5,273 nucleotides of DNA, taken from positions 1 to 5,273 of the forward strand of contig ONXO01000020.1 in NCBI GenBank assembly GCA_900321795.1, given 5' to 3'. The position numbers and the translations under genes are program-made. How positions within the stretch are numbered: the first letter of the stretch is position 1; every line of letters starts with the position of its first letter. Positions 1-5,273 of the stretch are shown in pieces. The notes beneath the pieces were generated by a model, which worked only from the letters and a program-made list of their open reading frames with translations, was not told the DNA's origin and ran no database searches. This DNA is from an uncultured Eubacteriales bacterium (GTDB taxonomy: Bacteria; Bacillota_I; Bacilli_A; RF39; UBA660).

Positions 1-1
1 T

Positions 2-109
2 CCAGAACCAACACCAGATCCAGAACCAACACCAGATCCAGAACCAACACCAGATCCAGAACCAACACCAGATCCAGAACCAACACCTGATCCAGAGCCA
101 ACACCAAAA
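2..109 (+). repeat. 18-bp in-frame tandem repeat, six copies, encoding PEPTPD
   Basis: The unit CCAGAACCAACACCAGAT is repeated head to tail. Copies 1-4 (2-73) are identical at the nucleotide level. Copy 5 (74-91) has one silent change (CCA to CCT). Copy 6 (92-109) has a silent GAA to GAG change and ends in AAA (Lys) instead of GAT (Asp). The array continues beyond the window's left edge. Identity at third codon positions suggests recent expansion by slippage or recombination rather than selection on the protein alone. Because the unit is a multiple of three, copy number can change linker length without breaking the frame. Confidence 0.95.
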
Positions 110-337
110 GTATATTCTACACCTAAAACTGAAGATGAAAATCCATTATCTGTAATTGAAGGTCTTGGCGCTGCTGCTGCTGTAAGTGCTGTAGGATTTG
201 GTATATCTAATCAATTACAAAATAAAGCAGTACCTAATTATAACGATGATAAGATGAGTGCCTATTTTTACGATTTAGAAAACTATAACCCATATAATAT
301 TTCTTTACCTAAAGTTATTTCTAAAAAAATTAAGTAA
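2..337 (+). CDS. C-terminal part of a repeat-linker surface protein (5' end outside window)
   Basis: This is an open frame from the window edge to TAA at 335-337, giving the last 111 residues of a longer protein. Visible residues 1-36 are six tandem hexapeptides, five PEPTPD and a final PEPTPK. A polar stretch (37-48) follows, then a Gly/Ala-rich hydrophobic segment of about 20 residues (49-68, including GLGAAAAVSAVGFGI), then a polar, Tyr/Asn-rich tail of about 43 residues ending in SKKIK. Pro/Glu/Thr/Asp repeats are typical of linkers that carry Gram-positive surface proteins through the cell wall. The hydrophobic segment could be a membrane anchor with a cytoplasmic tail, although it carries one Glu and is only moderately hydrophobic. 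No LPXTG sorting motif is present. The reading frame is certain; the surface location is inference, and the functional domain must lie upstream of the window. A terminator hairpin begins 15 bases after the stop. Confidence 0.8.
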   Translation, partial: PEPTPDPEPTPDPEPTPDPEPTPDPEPTPDPEPTPKVYSTPKTEDENPLSVIEGLGAAAAVSAVGFGISNQLQNKAVPNYNDDKMSAYFYDLENYNPYNISLPKVISKKIK

Positions 338-352
338 ACATTTAATTGACAC

Positions 353-378
353 AAAGAAGTAGATAATACTTCTTTTTT
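353..378 (+). terminator. Rho-independent terminator after the repeat-linker gene
   Basis: A 9-bp perfect stem (353-361 with 367-375) encloses a five-base GATAA loop. The right arm runs into six consecutive Ts (373-378). It lies 15 bases after the TAA at 335-337 and immediately before the promoter of the next gene. The stem is AT-rich with two G-C pairs, so it is modest in strength, but its shape and place fit a terminator. Confidence 0.75.
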
Positions 379-379
379 C

Positions 380-408
380 TTGCAATTTTTACGTATTTTA
401 GATATAAT
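380..408 (+). promoter_or_regulatory. Sigma-A-type promoter of the 599-codon gene
   Basis: A -35 box TTGCAA (380-385) and a perfect -10 box TATAAT (403-408) are separated by exactly 17 bases. Transcription should start near 415, giving a leader of about 30 bases before the proposed TTG start at 445. The -35 box begins one base after the T-tract of the preceding terminator, so the units are tightly punctuated. The leader is too short for a riboswitch. Confidence 0.82.
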
Positions 409-432
409 ATATTTGTAGCAATAATATAAAAA

Positions 433-440
433 GAGGTGAT
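433..440 (+). promoter_or_regulatory. Ribosome binding site that selects the TTG start
   Basis: GAGGTGAT matches eight consecutive bases of the 16S rRNA complement. The GAGG core ends eight bases before TTG 445, which is ideal spacing. The in-frame GTG at 436 lies inside this site and so cannot be the start that it serves. ATG 457 is 20 bases from the core, which is too far. Confidence 0.85.
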
Positions 441-444
441 TGCT

Positions 445-2244
445 TTGTCTGAAGATATGGAAAACAAAAAAAAGAATTCCAGTAATATAGATTCTATAAG
501 TAATGGTAATACACAAGTATATACGATAAAAGATGGTAGTGTTCTTGATGACGTTGCTTTTAGTGGCGACAAACGTATAAAGATTGGTTCATCTAAAAAG
601 TTTAATAACCAAGGTGCAGAAGATGCTTTGAAAAAAAGTTCTAAAAAATCTGAAAAGGAGTTAGAATATATATTTAACAAAAGAATAGATTATTTTAACA
701 AACCATTTGAAGGATATACTGTTGATAATAATAGACATGTGCCTCAAAAAGAAAAAAAATATAGTTCTTCTAAGATTTATGATGAAATAATTGACATTAT
801 GATAAATAAATACGGTGGGCCATTTACAGTTTTTACGTTACTCGACTATGTAGAAGGGGACGAATCTCTTTCTTTAATAGATGGTATAGTAGCTGAACAT
901 AATTTTGAAAATTTTAATAACAATGAGTTTAAAGAATATATACGACATAAAAGAAATGAATTAATATCAAATAATGAAACGCCAAATGTTCAAAAAATAT
1001 GGTATGGAAGAAAAGTAAGATTACAAGAATTAATAGTAAAAGCATATTATTCTATTAAATCTAATAATGGTTTTGTCCCTGATATATCTTTAAAAGAACT
1101 TAATGAATTAGTATTTCTTAATGCTTTTGATAATATGGTACAGTCAATTAATGATGCTTTTGATCAAGAATTATTAGGTTATGTTCCTAGTAGAATTAAT
1201 GATAATTCAAAACCCAAAAAACATTTTTTAAGGTTTAATAGTAGGAATATAAAACACAAATTTGATAGAATAATAGCTAATAGTAAAGCAAATTATAATG
1301 ATGAACAAAAAGCAAACAAAAAGTATCAACAAGAATTTTTAATGGCAATTGATCAAAATAAAAAAGAAGAATTTTTAAAAGAAATAAGTTCCAGAAGATC
1401 TAAAAAGAATCGTGAAGAAATATACTTTGATTTAGAGCAGATTATTAAAAAGTATAACGATAATCGTATAAAATTAGAAGAACAAAAAGAGGATAATGGA
1501 GGTTTGTATAATTCTGATAATCTAAAAGAATGCTTTAAGTTGTGGACTGACTACAGAATAACCTTAAATAATTATATAAATAAAACGCAGGAAGAAATAC
1601 TTGAAAACTATTATTCAATCTTACAAGCACATAATCCAGAAAGATTAGATAATGAAAGATATAAGTGCAAAATAGGAGATAGAGATTTTATAATAAATAA
1701 AAACACATTTGTAGAAGATTTAGATAATTATGTCACAAAATTAAAAGAGTATGAAAAAAATAAAGAAAAAAAAGCTATTAAGAATGTTGAACAAGTTCAA
1801 TTAACAGAAACAAAAAGTGAATCATCTATAAAAACAGACAACGATCTTCCTATACATTTTCAGTCAACAACAAAAGATTTAACAGATATTTATGCATATG
1901 GTGATACTATTATGTATATTAAATTTGCTATGGAATTTGGAGGGTATACAGAGCAAGAAGCTATAGAACTTGCTTCTGTTCCAGAAAATATAGCTAAATT
2001 TAATGAATATGGATTTAGTTGGTCAAAATATATCAAATCAATTGAATCTGGTGAAATATCCGATGATGTTTCATATTCGGATTTTATAGAAAATGCAATT
2101 AATAAATTAAGCTTTATATATGGTGAAAAAACTAGTGGTGATAATTTAAGTAAAAATAACGAAGGCAGTGAAGAATTATCAGGTTATGATAAAGATTTTA
2201 TTGAAGATTTCGAATTAGAAGAGCCTGAATATAAACACATATAA
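445..2244 (+). CDS. Large charged protein of unknown function, 599 aa
   Basis: I do not recognise this protein. The best start is TTG 445, set by the ribosome binding site at 433-440; an in-frame GTG at 436 would add three residues. There is no signal peptide and no convincing membrane segment, so it is probably cytoplasmic. Residues 1-75 are polar and Ser/Asn/Lys-rich, likely disordered. Residues 105-250 look like a mixed helical domain with most of the aromatic and aliphatic residues (for example KYGGPFTVFTLLDYVEG near 122-138). Residues 255-350 and 425-447 are Lys/Glu-rich and could form long helices or coiled coils. A Lys/Glu/Ser/Thr-rich linker near 447-478 leads to a compact segment at 479-560 (DIYAYGDTIMYIKFAMEFGGYTEQEAIELA and onward), then an acidic tail (572-595). 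Only two cysteines (363, 408) are present and no catalytic motif stands out. It has its own promoter and terminator, so it is probably a single-gene unit. Base composition resembles that of its neighbours. It could be a lineage-specific structural or scaffold protein, but that is a guess. Confidence 0.88.
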   Translation: MSEDMENKKKNSSNIDSISNGNTQVYTIKDGSVLDDVAFSGDKRIKIGSSKKFNNQGAEDALKKSSKKSEKELEYIFNKRIDYFNKPFEGYTVDNNRHVPQKEKKYSSSKIYDEIIDIMINKYGGPFTVFTLLDYVEGDESLSLIDGIVAEHNFENFNNNEFKEYIRHKRNELISNNETPNVQKIWYGRKVRLQELIVKAYYSIKSNNGFVPDISLKELNELVFLNAFDNMVQSINDAFDQELLGYVPSRINDNSKPKKHFLRFNSRNIKHKFDRIIANSKANYNDEQKANKKYQQEFLMAIDQNKKEEFLKEISSRRSKKNREEIYFDLEQIIKKYNDNRIKLEEQKEDNGGLYNSDNLKECFKLWTDYRITLNNYINKTQEEILENYYSILQAHNPERLDNERYKCKIGDRDFIINKNTFVEDLDNYVTKLKEYEKNKEKKAIKNVEQVQLTETKSESSIKTDNDLPIHFQSTTKDLTDIYAYGDTIMYIKFAMEFGGYTEQEAIELASVPENIAKFNEYGFSWSKYIKSIESGEISDDVSYSDFIENAINKLSFIYGEKTSGDNLSKNNEGSEELSGYDKDFIEDFELEEPEYKHI

Positions 2245-2255
2245 AATAGAACAAC

Positions 2256-2277
2256 TCCAAGTTTAACTTGGATTTTT
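2256..2277 (+). terminator. Rho-independent terminator after the 599-codon gene
   Basis: TCCAAGT (2256-2262) pairs perfectly with ACTTGGA (2266-2272) around a three-base TTA loop, and five Ts follow (2273-2277). It lies 11 bases after the TAA at 2242-2244. A weaker outer pairing, ATAGAA (2246-2251) with TTCTAT (2276-2281), could extend it. This is a well-formed terminator and separates the gene from hisS. Confidence 0.85.
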
Positions 2278-2288
2278 CTATGTATTAA

Positions 2289-2317
2289 TTGACTTTTATA
2301 TTAAAAACACCTATAAT
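2289..2317 (+). promoter_or_regulatory. Sigma-A-type promoter of the hisS-aspS operon
   Basis: The -35 box TTGACT (2289-2294, one mismatch) and the perfect -10 box TATAAT (2312-2317) are 17 bases apart. Transcription should begin near 2324, only about 20 bases before the hisS ATG. That leaves no space for a T-box or other structured leader on the transcript from this promoter. Confidence 0.85.
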
Positions 2318-2328
2318 TTTATATAGGT
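2309..2328. repeat. Inverted repeat over the hisS -10 box and transcription start; possible operator
   Basis: ACCTATA (2309-2315) is the exact reverse complement of TATAGGT (2322-2328), with a six-base spacer. The left arm contains most of the -10 box and the right arm spans the expected transcription start near 2324. A repressor bound here would block polymerase. Since the RNA would carry only part of the right arm, any role would be at the DNA level. AT-rich DNA yields such dyads by chance, although the CC/GG ends make this one less trivial. Confidence 0.4.
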
Positions 2329-2344
2329 AAAAAGGAGAGATATT

Positions 2345-3616
2345 ATGTTACAAAAACCAAAAGGAACATATGATATTTATGGCGATAATGCATTAAAAAT
2401 AATATATTTAAGAAAGCTTATTAATGCATTAATGGATAAATATAATTATAAATATTTTAAAACACCAACATTTGAAAAAAGTGAAGTTTTTCATAGAGGA
2501 GTAGGTGTAACAACTGATATTGTAAGTAAAGAAACTTATGATTTTGTAGATAGAGGGAATAGAAACATGACCTTAAGACCAGAAGGAACGGCTGGAATAG
2601 TAAGAAGTTTTATAGAAAACAAATTATATGCTGATACTATGCCATTTAAGGCTTGGTATTTCGGATCAATGTTTAGATATGAAAGACCACAATCAGGTAG
2701 ATATCGTGAATTTTTGCAATTTGGTGCTGAGGCATTTGGAAGTTATGACCCAATGATGGATGCCGAAATTATAAGTATCATTGTTAATTTCTTTGAACTT
2801 CTTGGATTAAAAGGAATTAAAGTTAATATTAATACATTAGGTGATAATGAGTCAAGACTAAATTATCGAAAAGCATTAATGGATTACTTTAAACCACATA
2901 TCGACTCACTATGTGATGATTGTAAAAATCGATATGAAAAAAATCCTCTTCGTATATTAGATTGCAAAGTTGATGCTGATAAAGACATTATGAAAAACGC
3001 TCCTAAAATGGTTGATTATCTTAATGATGATAGTTTAAATCATTATTCAAAAGTGAAAGAATATTTAAAAGCTATGGGAATAGAATATGTTGAAAATCCT
3101 AGACTAGTAAGAGGACTTGATTATTATACGCATACAGTTTTTGAAGTTGAAGCTGATATAGAAGGCTTTGGAAGTCAAAATGTTCTAGGCGCTGGTGGAA
3201 GATATGATGACCTTGTAGAGACTATGGAAGGTCCAAAAACTCCAGGTGTTGGATTTGCTATTGGGATTGACAGATTACTTCTTGCTTTAGAATCTTTAAA
3301 AATTGATATTACAGAAGAAGATTATCTTGATATTTATGCATTTTGCTTTGATGAAGAGCAAAGACCTTACATGATGAGTTTGGTTAATAATCTTAGATTA
3401 AATGGATTTAATATCGATATGGATTTAATTGGAAGAAATATAAAAAATAATTTTAAACATGCTGATAAATTAAAAGCTAAATTTGTAATAATCATTGGTG
3501 AAGATGAGGTTAAGACTAACATAATTACTCTAAAAAATAATGAAACTAAAGAAGAATATAAAATAGAACTTGAAAATTTAATTGAATTTTTAGATTTAAA
3601 AATAAGCGAGGAATAA
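2345..3616 (+). CDS. hisS: Histidine--tRNA ligase (HisRS)
   Basis: A class II synthetase that activates histidine with ATP and charges tRNA-His in the cytoplasm. At 423 residues it has the usual bacterial length. Visible signatures in order: N-terminal PKGTYDI; TLRPEGTA (76-83); motif 2 FRYERPQSGRYREFLQFG (110-127); the insertion-domain Cys190/Cys193/Cys207 cluster in CDDC and RILDCK; the histidine-specific LVRGLDYYTHTVFE (254-267), with the conserved catalytic Arg256; GAGGRYDDL (282-290); and motif 3 GVGFAIGIDR (301-310). The C-terminal anticodon-binding domain (about 328-423) includes GRNIKNNFKHADKLKAKFVII. ATG 2345 is preceded by AAGGAG (2332-2337) at a 7-base spacing. It is the first gene of a probable two-gene operon with aspS, 58 bases downstream, with no terminator between. 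No key residue appears to be missing. Function is assigned with high certainty. Confidence 0.98.
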   Translation: MLQKPKGTYDIYGDNALKIIYLRKLINALMDKYNYKYFKTPTFEKSEVFHRGVGVTTDIVSKETYDFVDRGNRNMTLRPEGTAGIVRSFIENKLYADTMPFKAWYFGSMFRYERPQSGRYREFLQFGAEAFGSYDPMMDAEIISIIVNFFELLGLKGIKVNINTLGDNESRLNYRKALMDYFKPHIDSLCDDCKNRYEKNPLRILDCKVDADKDIMKNAPKMVDYLNDDSLNHYSKVKEYLKAMGIEYVENPRLVRGLDYYTHTVFEVEADIEGFGSQNVLGAGGRYDDLVETMEGPKTPGVGFAIGIDRLLLALESLKIDITEEDYLDIYAFCFDEEQRPYMMSLVNNLRLNGFNIDMDLIGRNIKNNFKHADKLKAKFVIIIGEDEVKTNIITLKNNETKEEYKIELENLIEFLDLKISEE

Positions 3617-3659
3617 ATAAAAAAGATTTGTATAAAAATGATTTATAAATGAATACATG

Positions 3660-3666
3660 GGAGGAG
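3660..3666 (+). promoter_or_regulatory. Ribosome binding site that sets the aspS start at 3675
   Basis: GGAGGAG lies 8 bases before ATG 3675. An in-frame upstream ATG at 3657 would place this site inside the coding sequence, and that ATG has no purine-rich site before it (only AT-rich sequence). The shorter protein, beginning MKINIDKL, is therefore preferred. Confidence 0.85.
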
Positions 3667-3674
3667 TGAAATAT

Positions 3675-4985
3675 ATGAAGATTAATATAGATAAATTGAA
3701 TAACTATATTGATAAAGAAATAACTTTTAGTGGTTATGTTGATGCCATTAGAGATAAAAAATGGGTAATGTTTGTTATCTTAAGGGATAATACTGGCAAA
3801 GTACAGATGACTATAGAAAAAAGCGAAGAATCTAATAAAGAATTATTAGATATAATGTCTAATTTAACAGTAGAATCAACAATAAAAGTAGAGGGAAAAT
3901 TAATTGGCAATGAAGCAGTTAAATTAGGAGGAATTGAAATTATTCCAACTAAAATTGAAGTAACAAGTGTAGCTGAACCATTACCATTTGATTATAATAA
4001 CTTAGCCGGAGTAAATATAGATACAAGACTTGATTATAGATGGCTTGATATTAGAAATGAAAAAAACATGCTTGCTAGACAAATCGAATCAACAATGGTA
4101 CAGGGTATGCGTGAATTTTTATATTCTAAAGATTTTACTGAAATACATACCCCTAAAATAATTGGTGCCGCCTCAGAATCTGGTAGTAGTGTTTTTAAAA
4201 TTGAATATTTTGATAGAGATGCTTACCTTGCTCAAAGTCCACAATTTTATAAACAAATGGCCGTTGCTGCGGGAATGAATAGAGTATTCGAAGTAGCACC
4301 ATGCTTTAGAGCAGAAAATTCTAATACAAATAGGCACGCAACTGAATATACCTCTTTTGATGTAGAATTCTCCTATATAGATTCTTATGAAGATGTAATG
4401 GCCTTTGAAGAAGACTTACTTATAGCAGGACTTACTACGGTAAAAGAAAAATATGGCGAAAAGATAAAAGAAATATTTAATAAAGAAATAATTATTCCAA
4501 CCAAACCATTTCCAAGAATAAAACTAAAAGAATTATATCAAGAATTGCATGAAAGATATAACTTTGATATTCCAACAGAAGATATTGGTGATATGAATGC
4601 TGAAGCGGAAAAACTAACATTTAAATTAGCTAAGGAAAAATATAATTCAGAATTTATGTTTGTTACTGATTATGCAGCAACCAAAAGACCATTCTATCAT
4701 ATGCGTGATGATGAAGGTAGGCTTCAAGGCTATGATTTAATATGGAGAGGTACAGAAATTACATCAGGCGCTCAAAGAGAACATAGATTTGATGAATTAT
4801 GCAAAAATGCCAAAGAAAAAGGATTAGGTAAAGATGTTGAGTTCTATTTACAGTTCTTTAAATATGGTTGTCCTCCGCATGGTGGGTTTGCCATTGGTGT
4901 AGATAGATTAACTATGTTATTACTTGGCCTAACAATTAAAGAAACGCAGTTTATATTTAGAGGACCAAATAGAATAGAGCCGTAA
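3675..4985 (+). CDS. aspS: Aspartate--tRNA ligase, compact archaeal/eukaryotic type (possibly Asp/Asn non-discriminating)
   Basis: A class IIb synthetase that charges tRNA with aspartate. From ATG 3675 it has 436 residues, against about 590 for standard bacterial AspRS; the large bacterial insertion (GAD) domain is absent. Residues 1-100 form the OB-fold anticodon-binding domain (TFSGYVDAIRDKKWVMFVILRD). The catalytic core shows motif 1 around FTEIHTPKI (154-162), the flipping-loop region SESGSSVF (167-174), LAQSPQFYKQM (185-195), motif 2 FRAENSNTNRHATEYTSFDVE (211-231; Arg212, Glu214, Arg220, His221), TSGAQREHR (363-371) and motif 3 GGFAIGVDRL (403-412; Arg411). These match the archaeal family closely. 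Bacterial members are often non-discriminating, forming Asp-tRNA-Asn for GatCAB, but that is not proven here. It follows hisS by 58 bases and is probably cotranscribed. It ends in tandem stops, TAATAA. Confidence 0.96.
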   Translation: MKINIDKLNNYIDKEITFSGYVDAIRDKKWVMFVILRDNTGKVQMTIEKSEESNKELLDIMSNLTVESTIKVEGKLIGNEAVKLGGIEIIPTKIEVTSVAEPLPFDYNNLAGVNIDTRLDYRWLDIRNEKNMLARQIESTMVQGMREFLYSKDFTEIHTPKIIGAASESGSSVFKIEYFDRDAYLAQSPQFYKQMAVAAGMNRVFEVAPCFRAENSNTNRHATEYTSFDVEFSYIDSYEDVMAFEEDLLIAGLTTVKEKYGEKIKEIFNKEIIIPTKPFPRIKLKELYQELHERYNFDIPTEDIGDMNAEAEKLTFKLAKEKYNSEFMFVTDYAATKRPFYHMRDDEGRLQGYDLIWRGTEITSGAQREHRFDELCKNAKEKGLGKDVEFYLQFFKYGCPPHGGFAIGVDRLTMLLLGLTIKETQFIFRGPNRIEP

Positions 4986-5014
4986 TAAAAATAGACTATT
5001 AAGGTCTATTTTTA
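4986..5014 (+). terminator. Rho-independent terminator of the hisS-aspS operon
   Basis: An 11-bp perfect stem pairs 4986-4996 (TAAAAATAGAC) with 5004-5014 (GTCTATTTTTA) around a seven-base loop. The five Ts of the right arm serve as the U-tract, and the matching A-run upstream could also make it work on the opposite strand. It begins directly after the first aspS stop codon and overlaps the second TAA. Confidence 0.87.
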
Positions 5015-5017
5015 AAT

Positions 5018-5049
5018 TTGACAAGTATTTCATTTTTTGTTAGTATAAC
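5018..5049 (+). promoter_or_regulatory. Probable promoter of the downstream lipoprotein-like gene
   Basis: A perfect -35 box TTGACA (5018-5023) lies just after the terminator. Two -10 candidates overlap: TAGTAT (5041-5046) at the ideal 17-base spacing but with four of six matches, and TATAAC (5044-5049) with five of six matches but a 20-base spacing. Which one is used cannot be decided from the sequence. Transcription would start near 5053-5056. Confidence 0.65.
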
Positions 5050-5072
5050 TGCGTAAAAAGAGGGAGATTAAT

Positions 5073-5273
5073 ATGGCAAATAATAAACTACTGGCTGCTT
5101 TATTTTCACTAGCTTTAGCTACTGGGACAATTACGTCTGGATGTATTTCAAAAAGTTTATATGAAAGCATTAATAATAGTGATAAGTTAGCAATTAATGC
5201 ACTTAATTTGTATCAAAAGTCGGGCAGCTATGCTAATTTAAAAAGGGAAATTATTAATATCAAGATTGATGAA
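5073..5273 (+). CDS. N-terminal part of a probable lipoprotein or secreted protein (3' end outside window)
   Basis: ATG 5073 is preceded by AGGGAG (5061-5066) at a 6-base spacing and by a promoter-like element. The frame stays open for 67 codons to the window edge. Residues 1-24 look like a signal peptide: a short n-region with one Lys (MANNK), a hydrophobic core (LLAALFSLALATGTI) and then TSGC with Cys24. This fits a loose bacterial lipobox, but Thr at -3 replaces the usual Leu, so lipid attachment is likely rather than certain. The mature part seen so far (ISKSLYESINNSDKLAINAL and onward) is polar and probably helical, with no family I recognise. It is its own transcription unit after the hisS-aspS terminator. 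If the lipobox is not used, it may be a plain secreted protein or have a single N-terminal anchor. Confidence 0.78.
   Translation, partial: MANNKLLAALFSLALATGTITSGCISKSLYESINNSDKLAINALNLYQKSGSYANLKREIINIKIDE

Noticed and set aside
2..109. The tandem array as a CRISPR or non-coding iteron array
   Set aside because: There are no spacers, the unit is an exact multiple of three, and the array is in frame with a coding sequence that continues to 337.
346..351. TTGACA as a -35 box upstream of the terminator at 353-378
   Set aside because: At a 17-base spacing the -10 position reads CTTCTT. The only -10-like sequences nearby (around 362-369) are 10-12 bases away, too close, and the terminator would stop the transcript.
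283..680. Reverse-strand open frames of 77 and 112 codons overlapping the 337-680 region
   Set aside because: They lie antisense to the promoter, terminator and start of the 599-codon gene, show no credible protein features beyond AT-driven Phe/Ile/Leu/Tyr content, and conflict with well-supported forward-strand signals.
3657..3659. ATG 3657 as the aspS start (442 residues)
   Set aside because: It has no ribosome binding site of its own and overlaps the strong GGAGGAG that serves ATG 3675.
3617..3674. A separate promoter or terminator between hisS and aspS
   Set aside because: TTGTAT (3628-3633) and TATAAA (3644-3649) are only 10 bases apart, and the short ATTTATAAAT palindrome is not a terminator hairpin. 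Cotranscription is the simpler reading.

Overview
The window is strongly AT-rich, all genes lie on the + strand, and all four stop codons that fall inside it are TAA. It shows Gram-positive style signals: Shine-Dalgarno sites close to the GGAGGTGAT consensus, sigma-A-type promoters with 17-bp spacers, and short hairpins with T-tracts. Together with a hisS-aspS pair, this points to a low-GC Firmicutes/Bacillota lineage (Clostridia, Bacilli or a gut-type relative). I cannot name a genus from the sequence.

Layout: (1) 2-337 is the 3' end of a surface-type protein with a Pro-Glu-Thr-Pro-Asp repeat linker, a Gly/Ala-rich hydrophobic segment and a short basic C-terminus, closed by a terminator hairpin at 353-378. 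(2) A near-consensus promoter (380-408) drives a 599-codon gene, most likely starting at TTG 445, for a large, charged, lysine/asparagine-rich protein that I do not recognise; it ends at 2244 and is followed by a terminator (2256-2277). (3) A second good promoter (2289-2317), with an inverted repeat across its -10 box and the expected transcription start, drives hisS (2345-3616) and aspS (best start 3675, end 4985), closed by an 11-bp-stem terminator (4986-5014). (4) A third promoter-like element (from 5018) precedes the 5' end of a probable lipoprotein or secreted protein gene (5073 to the window edge).

The two synthetases supply His-tRNA and Asp-tRNA for translation. AspRS is the compact archaeal/eukaryotic-type enzyme (436 residues), not the approximately 590-residue bacterial type. 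In bacteria that form is often non-discriminating and works with GatCAB to make Asn-tRNA. The spacing from the hisS promoter leaves no room for a T-box leader. The other three genes appear to be separate transcription units flanking this housekeeping operon. The one truly unexplained item is the 599-residue protein; nothing in the sequence proves that it forms a new system with its neighbours.
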